DNA from: Pseudolabrys sp.
Lineage (GTDB): Bacteria; Pseudomonadota; Alphaproteobacteria; Rhizobiales; Xanthobacteraceae
Direction: 5' to 3'
NCBI GenBank assembly: GCA_029980465.1
Contig: JARYIJ010000001.1
Span: 3,049,501 to 3,113,500, forward strand
DNA length: 64,000 nt
The notes beneath the pieces are model-generated. The model saw only the letters and a program-made list of their open reading frames with translations. It was not told the origin of the DNA and did not search any database. The position numbers and the translations under genes are program-made. Shown here one piece after another: positions 8,389-16,405 of this stretch. Position 1 is the stretch's first letter; every line of letters begins with the position of its first letter.

Positions 8389-10665
8389 TCAGTTTCCGGC
8401 GCCGTGGATCGTCGCGGCGCCTTCAAGCTCGGACATCAGCGGATTCGTGTCGCCAAGGGAAGCGCCGCGCTGTCTCTGACCGGAGGCCGGCGCGTTCTTG
8501 GCCAGATTGTGTTGGGCCTCGTCCATGAGGCGCTCGATAGTGATGAGCACTTCGGCGCCGCGCTTCGTCAGCATGGCAGGCCGCGGCGGCGGACCCTCCG
8601 AGGAGCGATGCCTGGATTCGGCCATTTCCGGCAGCTTGCGCGTCGGGGCCGGAATGCCGGGCAACGGCTTCAGCTCGATGCCCTGGTGCGCATAGGTCAT
8701 GATGTTGTGCCAGATCATGGCCGGCAGCGATCCGCCCGTCATGCGGTTTGTCGGTGAATAGTCGTCGTTGCCGACCCAGACGCCGCAGACATAATTGCCC
8801 GTGTAGCCCATGAACCAGGCGTCGCGATACGCGTTGGTCGTGCCCGTTTTGCCCGACGCGGCGATGCCGTCGAGCCGCGCGCGGCGCGCGGTGCCGTTTT
8901 CGACCACGCTGTTCATCATCTTGATCATGTCGCTCGCGACGTGAACGGGAAGCGCGCGATGCGGTTTCGGGCCGTCGCGGTCGTACCGCCACACGAGATC
9001 GCCCGAGCCGGTGCGCACCTCGAGGATCGCGTGCGGCTTAACGACCATGCCGAGGTTGGGAAACGTGGCATAGGCGCCGACGTGCTCGAGGAGCGTCACC
9101 GCGTCCGCGCCGATCGGCAGCGATGGCGTGTCGGGCAGGGGCGTCGTAATGCCCATGTCGCGCGCCGTCTTGATGATGCGCGCGCGGCCGAGCTTGGCGT
9201 TGCCGTCGCCGACGGTGACCGACAGCCGCACGGCGACCGTGTTGATCGAGTGCGTCAGGGCCATGATCAGCGTCATCGCGCCGCGATATCCGCCGCCATA
9301 ATTGTGCGGGCACCAGTTGCCGAGACAGATCGGCGCGTCGACGACGATCGAGTTCGGCGTCAGCCCGTGTTCGAGCGCGGTGGCATAGACATAGGGCTTG
9401 AAGGACGAGCCGGGCTGCCGCATCGAGTCCGTCGCGCGATTGAATTGGCTGGCGCCGTAATCGCGGCCGCCGACCATCGCGCGCACGGCGCCGTCGGTCT
9501 CCATGAGGACGACGGCGGACTGACTCGCATGATAGGACGGGCCGAACTGACGCAGCTCGTTCTCGACCTCCGTTTCCGCTTCGCGCTGCAGGTTCATGTC
9601 GAGCGCCGTGCGGACGACGAAGACGCGCTCGTTCATCGATTTCGGGAATGTCGCGACCAGCTTCTTCATCTGCTCGAACGCCCAGTCGAGATAGTAATTG
9701 GGCGCGCGGTCGTCGCGGCGGTCGACCGGGGTCGCGGGATTGCGGCGGGCGCCGAACACCTGGCCCTCGGTCATGAATCCGGTGTCGACCAGGTTGTCGA
9801 GCACGACGTTGGCGCGGGCGCGGGCGGCGGGCAGGTTGGCGGACGGCGAGTATTTGCTCGGCGCCTTGAACAGGCCGGCGAGCATCGCCGCCTCGGCGAG
9901 GTTCACGTCGCGCACCGACTTGTTGAAGTAGTAATGCGCTGCCGCGTCGACGCCAAACGCGCCGCCGCCCATATAGGCGCGGTCGAGATAGAGCTTGAGA
10001 ATTTCGTTCTTGGTCAGCCGCGCCTCGAGCCACAACGACAGGAACGCCTCGTTGATCTTGCGCTCGATCGTGCGCTCGTTGGAGAGGAACAGGTTCTTGG
10101 CGAGCTGCTGCGTGATGGTGGAGCCGCCCTGGACGACGCCGCCGGCCCGCGCATTGGTGACGAGCGCGCGCAACGTGCCGGAAATATCGACGCCGAAGTG
10201 CTCGTAGAAGCGGCGGTCCTCGGTGGCGAGCACCGCCTTGATCAGGTGGTCGGGGAACTGGTCGAGCGGGATCGAGTCGTTGTGCCGGATGCCGCGCGTG
10301 CCGATCTCGTTGCCGTAGCGGTCGAGGAAGGTGACGGCGAGGTCCGACTTCTTGAGCCAGTCGTTGTCCGAGGTCTCGCGCATCGCCGACGAGGCGAGCG
10401 CCAGCATCAGCACCGCGCCGACCGTGCCGAGCGTCGCGACCTCCGACGCCAGCTCGGTGAGCGCGCGCCGCCAGCCGGCGACGTGGAAGCGGTCCATGAA
10501 GGTCGAGAACCGCTCGTAGCTCTCGCGCAGCCCGGCGCCGGAGCGGAACAGGCTGGAATCGACCCAGGCGTCGAGGCCGAGGAACAGCCAGCGCAGTCTG
10601 CGCCGGCGCGGCCGCCGCTCGGGTTGCCGGCCGCCGGGCTGGTCGGGGGAGAGGTTGTCGGACAC
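8389..10665 (-). CDS. mrcA: Penicillin-binding protein 1A
   Basis: 758 residues: a bifunctional peptidoglycan glycosyltransferase/transpeptidase of the inner membrane. After a basic cytoplasmic tail and one transmembrane helix (~85-105), the glycosyltransferase domain carries A-T-E-D-R-R-F-Y-E-H-F-G with catalytic Glu149 and G-G-S-T-I-T-Q-Q-L-A-K-N. The transpeptidase domain has Ser420-x-x-Lys423 in G-S-S-F-K-P-Y, an S-I-N motif (H-S-I-N-T-V-A) and the K-T-G motif at ~606. All catalytic residues are present. It is transcribed away from the YcgN gene, so 10666-10929 should hold both promoters. Confidence 0.95.
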   Translation of the reverse strand: MSDNLSPDQPGGRQPERRPRRRRLRWLFLGLDAWVDSSLFRSGAGLRESYERFSTFMDRFHVAGWRRALTELASEVATLGTVGAVLMLALASSAMRETSDNDWLKKSDLAVTFLDRYGNEIGTRGIRHNDSIPLDQFPDHLIKAVLATEDRRFYEHFGVDISGTLRALVTNARAGGVVQGGSTITQQLAKNLFLSNERTIERKINEAFLSLWLEARLTKNEILKLYLDRAYMGGGAFGVDAAAHYYFNKSVRDVNLAEAAMLAGLFKAPSKYSPSANLPAARARANVVLDNLVDTGFMTEGQVFGARRNPATPVDRRDDRAPNYYLDWAFEQMKKLVATFPKSMNERVFVVRTALDMNLQREAETEVENELRQFGPSYHASQSAVVLMETDGAVRAMVGGRDYGASQFNRATDSMRQPGSSFKPYVYATALEHGLTPNSIVVDAPICLGNWCPHNYGGGYRGAMTLIMALTHSINTVAVRLSVTVGDGNAKLGRARIIKTARDMGITTPLPDTPSLPIGADAVTLLEHVGAYATFPNLGMVVKPHAILEVRTGSGDLVWRYDRDGPKPHRALPVHVASDMIKMMNSVVENGTARRARLDGIAASGKTGTTNAYRDAWFMGYTGNYVCGVWVGNDDYSPTNRMTGGSLPAMIWHNIMTYAHQGIELKPLPGIPAPTRKLPEMAESRHRSSEGPPPRPAMLTKRGAEVLITIERLMDEAQHNLAKNAPASGQRQRGASLGDTNPLMSELEGAATIHGAGN

Positions 10666-10929
10666 GGAGCGCGCGAGCCTGACGCTGAAGCCAATGGGAC
10701 GTTGTGTTGTAGCCGATCGGACCGTGCCCGGTCACGCCCCCGAAGGGCCGACGCGATCCAAGCCGCGGCAAAACAGGGTGAATTCGCGTCAGCCTGGGCG
10801 GCAATTGCGGGCAAATCGGGGCGGAACTTACCTCTTCCCATCGCCCGGCGAAGACGGGCATCAATGCCCTGATAAGGAGAGGTGCGCGCCGCTCTCGCAT
10901 CCGTCCGCCCGAGCCGCTACATCAGCGCC

Positions 10930-11442
10930 ATGACCACCGCGAGTCGCGTTCCCTCATCCGCCGCCGCGGCGGGCGCCGAGCCGCTGCCGTTCTGGCGCCG
11001 CAAGAAACTCACCGAGATGAGCCCGCGCGAATGGGAGAGCCTGTGCGACGGCTGCGGCCGCTGCTGCCTCAACAAGCTCGAGGACATCGACACCGGCGAG
11101 ACGGTCTACACCAATGTGCGCTGCAAGCTGTTCGACCCGGTGTCGTGCCGCTGCACCGATTATGCGAACCGCAAGGGCAAGGTGCGCGACTGCGTGCAGC
11201 TCACGCCGCGCGGCGTGCCGCGGCTCAAATGGCTGCCGCCGACCTGCGCCTACCGGTTGGTGGCGGAGGGGCGCGACCTCTACTGGTGGCATCACCTCAA
11301 GTCCGGCAGCCGCGACACGGTGCACGAGGCCGGCGTCTCGGTGCGCGGCCACGACACGGTGTCGGAAGCCGGCATGCCGGACGAGGAGTACGAGAATTAC
11401 GTGGTGAAGTGGCCGGGCCGGGTGCCGAAGGCGGCGCGGTAG
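10930..11442 (+). CDS. YcgN family cysteine-cluster protein
   Basis: 170 residues. The cluster [16 protein letters not shown] places cysteines at 39, 42, 45 and 46, with more in V-S-C-R-C-T-D-Y and D-C-V-Q-L. This pattern defines the YcgN/UPF0260 family, thought to bind a metal or Fe-S centre; function unknown. The ATG at 10930 gives the usual length; an upstream in-frame start at 10882 adds 16 non-conserved residues. Confidence 0.9.
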   Translation: MTTASRVPSSAAAAGAEPLPFWRRKKLTEMSPREWESLCDGCGRCCLNKLEDIDTGETVYTNVRCKLFDPVSCRCTDYANRKGKVRDCVQLTPRGVPRLKWLPPTCAYRLVAEGRDLYWWHHLKSGSRDTVHEAGVSVRGHDTVSEAGMPDEEYENYVVKWPGRVPKAAR

Positions 11443-11729
11443 GGCGGGGATGATGTTGAAAGACACCACGATCGCCTGTCGAAGCTTTGTGGCAATCACG
11501 CGTCGCGAAAAATTTGAGTGCGGTGAAATGTCAGAACCAAACGCCTGAAGAAAGCCTGATTCACGCGCGCTTTGACGGTACGTGCGACGTCGAGACCTTC
11601 AGGAAAAGTGGTGATCGCGGTAACAAAATCACGTTGTACTTCTGTAAAGCCGATGTCGGGGTTGGGCAGAGTCTCTGTTGCAAGCGATGCGCTGACTATC
11701 GGTCAGATAAAGGGTAACTTGGGGAAGAC
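11443..11729. other. Gene-poor lower-GC stretch
   Basis: A 76-codon open frame exists at 11487-11717 on the plus strand, but it has an atypical composition and no family likeness, so I do not call it. The stretch marks the left edge of a lower-GC accessory zone that runs to about 12.5 kb. Confidence 0.4.
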
Positions 11730-11921
11730 CTAAACTACTCTTTTTTGGAGATCGTATTTCGAACCAAACCAATCAACGAAGTCTCTTGGTGGCAGCGCAG
11801 ATACAAAATGTTCCTGGATCTGTTGATTACCGAGGCCAGTGTCGTCGAGATCGATAGCGTAATCTTGAAGCATCAAGTCGTTTACTGCTGTGATCCAGTG
11901 CATTCGATTTAGGTGTGTCAT
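11730..11921 (-). CDS. Small hypothetical protein
   Basis: 63 residues, acidic, with M-H-W-I-T-A-V-N-D-L-M-L-Q-D-Y and P-P-R-D-F-V-D-W-F motifs. A clear ribosome site GTGAGGAAA lies about 8 bases before the ATG, which supports expression. The shape (W-I-x-x-V-N-x-L-x-x-x-D-Y) recalls a family of small uncharacterised proteins in accessory regions, but I cannot name it. It is upstream-adjacent to a hicBA module on the same strand and lower in GC than the core genome. Confidence 0.55.
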   Translation of the reverse strand: MTHLNRMHWITAVNDLMLQDYAIDLDDTGLGNQQIQEHFVSALPPRDFVDWFGSKYDLQKRVV

Positions 11922-11985
11922 CGTAAATTTTCCTCACGGCAGATGTTTATCTGTCTGAGCGCGTTTCGCGTGTGGTGACCGCCGT

Positions 11986-12192
11986 CTAATTCAATTCATT
12001 TTCGACATCTGCGAGTTTTGCCAGATGCCGCAATAGACCAATCTTGAGCGGCTGGTTGCCGTGGACTGGGATCGACAGTCGAACGACACTGCCCTGCTTG
12101 CCATAGATATGATGGCTTCCGGCGACCCGCAGCAATCGCCAGCCGCGCCGCTCGACAATGCGAGCAAAGTCGCGACCGGATATTGTTTTCAT
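11986..12192 (-). CDS. hicA: HicA-type mRNA interferase toxin
   Basis: 68 residues, a typical HicA: K-T-I-S-G-R-D-F-A-R-I-V-E-R-R-G-W, then R-V-A-G-S-H-H-I-Y with the catalytic His in the G-S-H motif, then I-P-V-H-G-N-Q-P-L-K-I-G-L-L-R. The double-stranded-RNA-binding-like fold cleaves mRNA when free of HicB. It overlaps the upstream hicB by 4 bases, so antitoxin is translated first. Confidence 0.9.
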   Translation of the reverse strand: MKTISGRDFARIVERRGWRLLRVAGSHHIYGKQGSVVRLSIPVHGNQPLKIGLLRHLAKLADVENELN

Positions 12193-12392
12193 ACAGCGAG
12201 TTCGAGAACGCGCTGTTTGCCGCCCGCCCTTGGCTCGGCGACATCGATGGAAAGACAGCCCTCAATCGCCTCATGCAAATTGCGAATCAGTTCATCCATC
12301 GTATCGCCTTGAGTGGCGCAGCCCGGAATCGCAGGGACTTCGGCCCAGAAACCGCCTTCTTCAGCGTCGTGGATAATTGCCTTGATCTTCAT
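12189..12392 (-). CDS. hicB: HicB-type antitoxin
   Basis: 67 residues from M-K-I-K-A-I-I-H-D. The HicB core is E-G-G-F-W-A-E-V-P-A-I-P-G-C-A-T-Q-G-D-T followed by E-A-I-E-G-C. No DNA-binding domain is present after the core, so autoregulation, if any, would use another region. An in-frame ATG at 12410 adds six residues; 12392 fits the family better. Order hicB-hicA is the reverse of the module at 18.1 kb. Confidence 0.88.
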   Translation of the reverse strand: MKIKAIIHDAEEGGFWAEVPAIPGCATQGDTMDELIRNLHEAIEGCLSIDVAEPRAGGKQRVLELAV

Positions 12393-12556
12393 GGTTGGCT
12401 CCGCCGCCACGGGTTTGTGTCGTCGTAATCTAATATCGCCTTTGGCCAGAGGGAAGATCGATGCCTGAACGGGCGGCGGCGTAGCGAAAACGGCTCCTTG
12501 ATGATTTAGGAATAAAAGCCTTGATAGGATCGCATGTCCGCCCTATCTGTGCGGGC

Positions 12557-13175
12557 ATGACCCATCCCCGCGATATCAAACCCGATCCGTATCGAGCCCC
12601 GACGGAAGAGGAGATCGCGCGCGGCCGCGCGATGTATGCAGAGGGCTTCACCGTGTCGCGCTGCCTCGCCGCGACGGACATGAGTCTGGGACGTTTTTAT
12701 TATTGGCTGGATGGCGGGCCGGTGGTTGAAGACGGGGGGCCGTGCCGTCATCCGTGGATGGCCGGATCAAGTCCGGCCATGACGCCGAAATTGCAGCGAG
12801 TGAGGTGCCTGGACCTGATAGTGCGGGCGTTTCATCGGCTCGCGAAGAGGCGATCGCGCAAACCCGGTTGCTGCCGCCGATCCCGCGGCGGCGCGTCGTC
12901 CTCGGCAAGCGCCGCGTGCCGCTTCGGACCTACCGCGTCTCGGTCACCGCGCGCGCCTGGCGCACGGTCAAGCGGCAGATGCGCGACATCGAGGAGCGGC
13001 TGGCGCGCCCGGCGCGCCGCCGGCGCAGCCGTCCGACGACGAGCCGCCGCAGGACATCGAGGCGTTTCGCGAGGAACTGACCCGGCGCATTTACGGCATC
13101 ATCGCCGACCAGGAAGCCGAACAAGCCGCGCTGGCGCAGGCCCCTCCCGCTGTCGTTCCCAGTGAACGCGGGTGA
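12557..13175 (+). pseudogene. Decayed paralogue of the GTA small-terminase (g1) gene
   Basis: Three frames must be joined to follow the similarity to the intact gene at 23437-23961. The first part (A-R-G-R-A-M-Y-A-E-G-F-T-V-S, then G-R-F-Y-Y-W-L-D-G) matches its helix-turn-helix start. Then a palindromic repeat interrupts. A second frame gives L-L-P-P-I-P-R-R-R-V-V and V-K-R-Q-M-R-D-I-E-E-R-L. A third frame gives P-P-Q-D-I-E-A-F-R-E-E-L-T-R-R-I-Y-G-I-I, which parallels P-P-E-D-I-D-A-F-R-D-E-L-T-R-R-I-N-S-I-I in the intact gene. About 35 residues of the middle are deleted. Two frameshifts, an insertion and a deletion mean it is dead. Confidence 0.75.
12745..12784. repeat. Palindromic repeat inside the g1-like pseudogene
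   Basis: Outer arms CGTCAT and ATGACG with inner arms GGCCGGA and TCCGGCC. It lies where the pseudogene loses similarity to its intact relative, so it was probably inserted there. Confidence 0.6.
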
Positions 13176-13242
13176 TCCAGTACCGAGAAGGCCAGCGGCC
13201 TTTGCCGATTCATTGGATACTGGATGCCTGCTGGAGCAACGA

Positions 13243-13872
13243 TCAGGGAGTGTTTGGCGAAAGCAGACGACGCAGCGCCGCGAACTGGCTGCGCGTCAGT
13301 TCGGCGAGTGCCTTGTCGTCGAAGTCGCGCATGTGGTGCAACGACCAGCGATCCATCGCCTGTAGCACCGCGAAGACGAGTTCGGCCTGGAGAGAGGCGG
13401 GCAGGTCGTCGCGCACGGCGCCGCAGGCCCGGCCGACAGCCAGCACGCGGCCGAGCCAATCGGCGACGCCGGCCAGCACCCGCTGCAGCGCCGCGCTTTG
13501 CTCGGCCGACAGGCCGGGCAGGTAAAAAATCCTGCCGAGGTCGGCATACCAGTCCTTCCCCTTGGCGGCCGCCAGCGCGGCGGCCACGAACGCCTCGATG
13601 CGATCCCAGAAGTCGGGCCCGGCCAGTGTTTCGGGATCAGGCGCGTTCAGGTCGCGCGCAAGTTCTGTGGCGGCTTCCTCGACCACACGGTCGAACAGCG
13701 CCTCCTTGGAGCCGACGTAGTGATAGAAGGAACTCTTGCTCATTCCGCAAGCGCGAATGACCGCGTTCAGCGACGCCTGCTCGAAGCCGTGGGCAGCGAA
13801 CTCGCTCGCCGCCGCCGCCAGCAATTGCCTGTAGCGCTGGGGTTCCATCACCCCGGGGATCCGTCCACCCAT
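13243..13872 (-). CDS. TetR/AcrR family repressor
   Basis: About 209 residues from M-G-G-R-I-P-G-V-M-E-P. The N-terminal helix-turn-helix is A-A-A-S-E-F-A-A-H-G-F-E-Q-A-S-L-N-A-V-I, then G-M-S-K-S-S-F-Y-H-Y-V-G-S-K-E-A-L-F. The C-terminal ligand domain is variable. It is divergent from the flavin monooxygenase, and two palindromes in the gap are the probable operators, so it most likely represses both genes until a ligand binds. The frame extends upstream to 13962, but that would run through the operators. Confidence 0.9.
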   Translation of the reverse strand: MGGRIPGVMEPQRYRQLLAAAASEFAAHGFEQASLNAVIRACGMSKSSFYHYVGSKEALFDRVVEEAATELARDLNAPDPETLAGPDFWDRIEAFVAAALAAAKGKDWYADLGRIFYLPGLSAEQSAALQRVLAGVADWLGRVLAVGRACGAVRDDLPASLQAELVFAVLQAMDRWSLHHMRDFDDKALAELTRSQFAALRRLLSPNTP

Positions 13873-13890
13873 GCGTGCATGATAACAGAC

Positions 13891-13906
13891 TGGACCGATC
13901 GGTCCA
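13891..13906. promoter_or_regulatory. Putative TetR operator 1
   Basis: Perfect 16-bp palindrome TGGACCGATCGGTCCA, about 18 bases before the repressor start. It shares TGGACC-N4-GGTCCA with the second site; centres are 32 bp apart, about three helical turns. Confidence 0.75.
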
Positions 13907-13921
13907 GATCGCCTATAGCCG

Positions 13922-13939
13922 TTGGACCGGTCGGTCCAA
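13922..13939. promoter_or_regulatory. Putative TetR operator 2
   Basis: TTGGACC-GGTC-GGTCCAA palindrome with a 4-bp asymmetric centre, ending about 15 bases before the monooxygenase start. Its position over the ribosome/promoter region of that gene fits repression. Confidence 0.75.
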
Positions 13940-13954
13940 CAAAGAGGTGTAGGC

Positions 13955-15181
13955 ATGTTCATCGAGACATCAATAAAGGAACAGGTGGAGCGGCAACGTC
14001 ATGACAGGATGCGCGTGCTCGTCGTCGGGGCCGGGGTCGCCGGGCTGACGCTGGCGCAATTGTTGCGACGGAGCGGGCTCAGTCCGGTTTTGGTCGAGCG
14101 TGCATCCGCCAGCACCGAACCCGGCTACATGCTGGCGCTGATGCCGCTGGCCGAGCAGGCTCTGCGAGAGCTCGGCGTGTGGGACGACTATGTGTCCCGG
14201 AGCGTACCGTTCCACCGCTATCGCCCGCACGGCCATCGCGGGCAGTTGCTGCGCGAATACGAGATCGACACGCTGCTCGGCGCTGAAGGCGAATATCGCG
14301 GCATCATGCGCGGAAGTCTGATGCAGGTGCTGTCCGGGCCAGGCGCGCCGATCAGCCACGGCGCCACGCTGAAAGCGATACGGCAGGCGGCGGACGCGGT
14401 TGAGGCGACGCTCGGCAGTGAGGCCGGCGACGTCGAAGCGGTATTCGACACCGTCATTTTCGCCGACGGACTCCATTCCGACGGGCGCGCCAGGCTCCTC
14501 GATCCGCGACAGGTGACCACCTACGACACGAATTGGGCCGGTTGGGTTGCCTGGATCGACACCGACCCAGATCATGCCGATCGAGGCGACGAAATCTGGG
14601 GGGCGGGTTTCTTCGTCGGCATCTATCCGGTCAACGGTCAGGCCGGCGTGTTTGTCGGAGGCAGTCGCGCTGACATGCGGGCCGGCCCGGCGGCGTTTAT
14701 CAAGCATATTCGTAGCCGGTTGCGCGTGCCCGACCCGTGGTTCGAGCGCGCGCTGGCGCAGATAGAGACCGGCGAGGAGCACTATTTCTGGAAACTGCTG
14801 GACTGCCGCGCCGAACATTGGACGGTCGGCCGCGCCGCGTTGCTCGGCGATGCCGCCGCCGGCTTTCTGCCGACCGCGGGCATCGGCGCGGGAATGGCGA
14901 TGGAATCGGCCACCGTGCTCGCGCATTGCCTGCGCGATGTCTCCCGCGACGGTGTCGCGGACGCGTTGCGCGCTTACGAGCGGGCGCAGCGGCCGCGAGT
15001 CGAGGCGGCGCAGGACAGTTCGCGCCAGCTTGCAAAGCTGATGTTCCGCCGCAGCCGTATTCTTGCGGTGTTCCGCGATCTTGCCGTTCGACTGTTGCCG
15101 CTCGAAACGGCGCTGCGGCCAATCCGCAAACTGCTCGACAGCAGCCCGCTGCCGAAAACAACAGTCGCGACACGTTCATGA
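13955..15181 (+). CDS. FAD-dependent monooxygenase
   Basis: About 408 residues. The Rossmann motif G25-A-G-V-A-G30 follows V-L-V-V and binds FAD. The G-D-A-A-A-G-F-L-P-T-A-G-I-G-A-G-M block near residue 300 is the second FAD contact of PHBH-type oxygenases. These enzymes hydroxylate small, often aromatic, compounds using NAD(P)H and O2. The ATG at 13955 has an AAGAGG ribosome site 8 bases upstream. Divergent from a TetR regulator with operators between them, so it is likely inducible by its substrate or a related xenobiotic. Substrate unknown. Confidence 0.88.
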   Translation: MFIETSIKEQVERQRHDRMRVLVVGAGVAGLTLAQLLRRSGLSPVLVERASASTEPGYMLALMPLAEQALRELGVWDDYVSRSVPFHRYRPHGHRGQLLREYEIDTLLGAEGEYRGIMRGSLMQVLSGPGAPISHGATLKAIRQAADAVEATLGSEAGDVEAVFDTVIFADGLHSDGRARLLDPRQVTTYDTNWAGWVAWIDTDPDHADRGDEIWGAGFFVGIYPVNGQAGVFVGGSRADMRAGPAAFIKHIRSRLRVPDPWFERALAQIETGEEHYFWKLLDCRAEHWTVGRAALLGDAAAGFLPTAGIGAGMAMESATVLAHCLRDVSRDGVADALRAYERAQRPRVEAAQDSSRQLAKLMFRRSRILAVFRDLAVRLLPLETALRPIRKLLDSSPLPKTTVATRS

Positions 15182-15403
15182 GACATTTCAAAACAACGTC
15201 GGTGGTCGCCGTCGTAACGAGGTGGTGCGCCGCAGAACCGGAACACGGGCTTGAAAACCCCTGATTATCCCCTGGCCATCCTGTCGGCTAACGGGAGGGA
15301 ACACTCAATTTTTCCACAGTGTTGCGCAATGGACACAACCAAGGGGCGAAAATAGATTATTATTGTCATCTGGGTTCGCTGTCTGTCAGGCTGGGGCTCG
15401 GCC
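15182..15403. other. Intergenic leader before the outer-membrane barrel gene
   Basis: About 220 bases of lower GC in the second half, with several A/T-rich runs near 15300-15370. Presumably the promoter and leader of the next gene; no element could be fixed by eye. Confidence 0.35.
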
Positions 15404-16123
15404 ATGAAAAAGCTGTTTGTATTAGCCGCGGCACTCTTTGTGTGCGGTCTTGCAGGTTCGGCGAATGCCGCCGACATGCCAACCAAGGCGCCCGTGTACA
15501 AGGCGCCGCCTGTCGTCGCTCCTTACAACTGGACCGGCTTCTATCTCGGCGTTAACGGCGGGTACGGCTGGGGCACAACGAGCGGGAATATTTTACCGAC
15601 ATTCTTTGCCGGCAATTATGACATCAACGGCGGGCTGTTCGGCGGGCAGATCGGCTACAACTATCAATTCCCCGCAAGTCACTTCGTGCTTGGCATCGAG
15701 GCCGATTGGGACTGGGCGGACATCAAAGGTTCGCAAAATATCGGACCACCGGCGCCTCCGGGCACCACTGATAGCCTGAAGGTGAAAGACCTCGGAACGG
15801 TGCGCGGCCGGATCGGTTATGCGTGGGACCGCTTTCTCGTCTACGGAACGGGCGGATGGGCTTGGAGCAGCAGCGTAAGCGCATTCTGCAGCGGCTGCGT
15901 GGTGCAAAATGATTCCCATTCACTGAACGGCTATGTCTTGGGTGCCGGCGTCGAATACGGCTTCACTCCGAACCTCAGTGCGAAGATCGAATATCTCTAC
16001 ACGCATCTCGAGCCGGTCGACTTTTTTCGCAATGCCGGCTGCACGGTCAATTGCAGCCTGGGTGCCAACGTGAACATGATCCGGGTGGGTTTGAACTGGC
16101 GCTTCACCGGGTTCCCATACTGA
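15404..16123 (+). CDS. Outer-membrane beta-barrel protein (Omp25/31-like)
   Basis: 239 residues. Signal peptide K-K-L-F-V-L-A-A-A-L-F-V-C-G-L-A with cleavage after A-N-A. The mature protein starts A-D-M-P-T-K-A-P and contains Y-N-W-T-G-F-Y-L-G-V-N-G-G-Y-G-W-G, G-G-Q-I-G-Y-N-Y-Q, V-R-G-R-I-G-Y-A-W-D and V-G-L-N-W-R-F near the end. These are hallmarks of the 8-stranded Omp25/Omp31/RopB-type barrels of Hyphomicrobiales. Two cysteine pairs (C-S-G-C; C-T-V-N-C) could form loop disulfides. It is a relative of the duplicated barrel at 41227-42549. An intrinsic terminator follows. Confidence 0.9.
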   Translation: MKKLFVLAAALFVCGLAGSANAADMPTKAPVYKAPPVVAPYNWTGFYLGVNGGYGWGTTSGNILPTFFAGNYDINGGLFGGQIGYNYQFPASHFVLGIEADWDWADIKGSQNIGPPAPPGTTDSLKVKDLGTVRGRIGYAWDRFLVYGTGGWAWSSSVSAFCSGCVVQNDSHSLNGYVLGAGVEYGFTPNLSAKIEYLYTHLEPVDFFRNAGCTVNCSLGANVNMIRVGLNWRFTGFPY

Positions 16124-16147
16124 AAGATGCAAAGCAAGTACGAAAAG

Positions 16148-16173
16148 CCCCGGGCCACTTGCCCGGGGTTTTT
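16148..16173 (+). terminator. Rho-independent terminator
   Basis: CCCCGGG...CCCGGGG stem (16148-16154 with 16162-16168) followed by TTTTT, 25 bases after the barrel gene. Confidence 0.9.
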
Positions 16174-16405
16174 CATTGAATGCATCATGACTGGGTCGTC
16201 CATCAGGAAGCCGACTTGAGCCCAGGGTGGACGGCGAGCGTCCGTCGCCGCCTCCAATGGTGGCAAAGCACGCACGGAAGAACCCGGCGCAATGCGGCTC
16301 ATAGCTCGGTTGCGTTTGCGGCCATTGCTTTCGTGTCCCGGCGGCTGCATCTAGCGCGGGTTGCGTGTGATTCCGCGCCTTTATGCGCCGTTTATTCGAT
16401 CCGAC

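Noticed and set aside
8941..10872. 643-codon plus-strand open frame opposite the penicillin-binding protein gene
   Set aside because: The opposite strand encodes a protein with all catalytic motifs; this frame has none.
11487..11717. 76-codon plus-strand open frame
   Set aside because: Odd composition, no ribosome site, no family; not enough support to call a gene.
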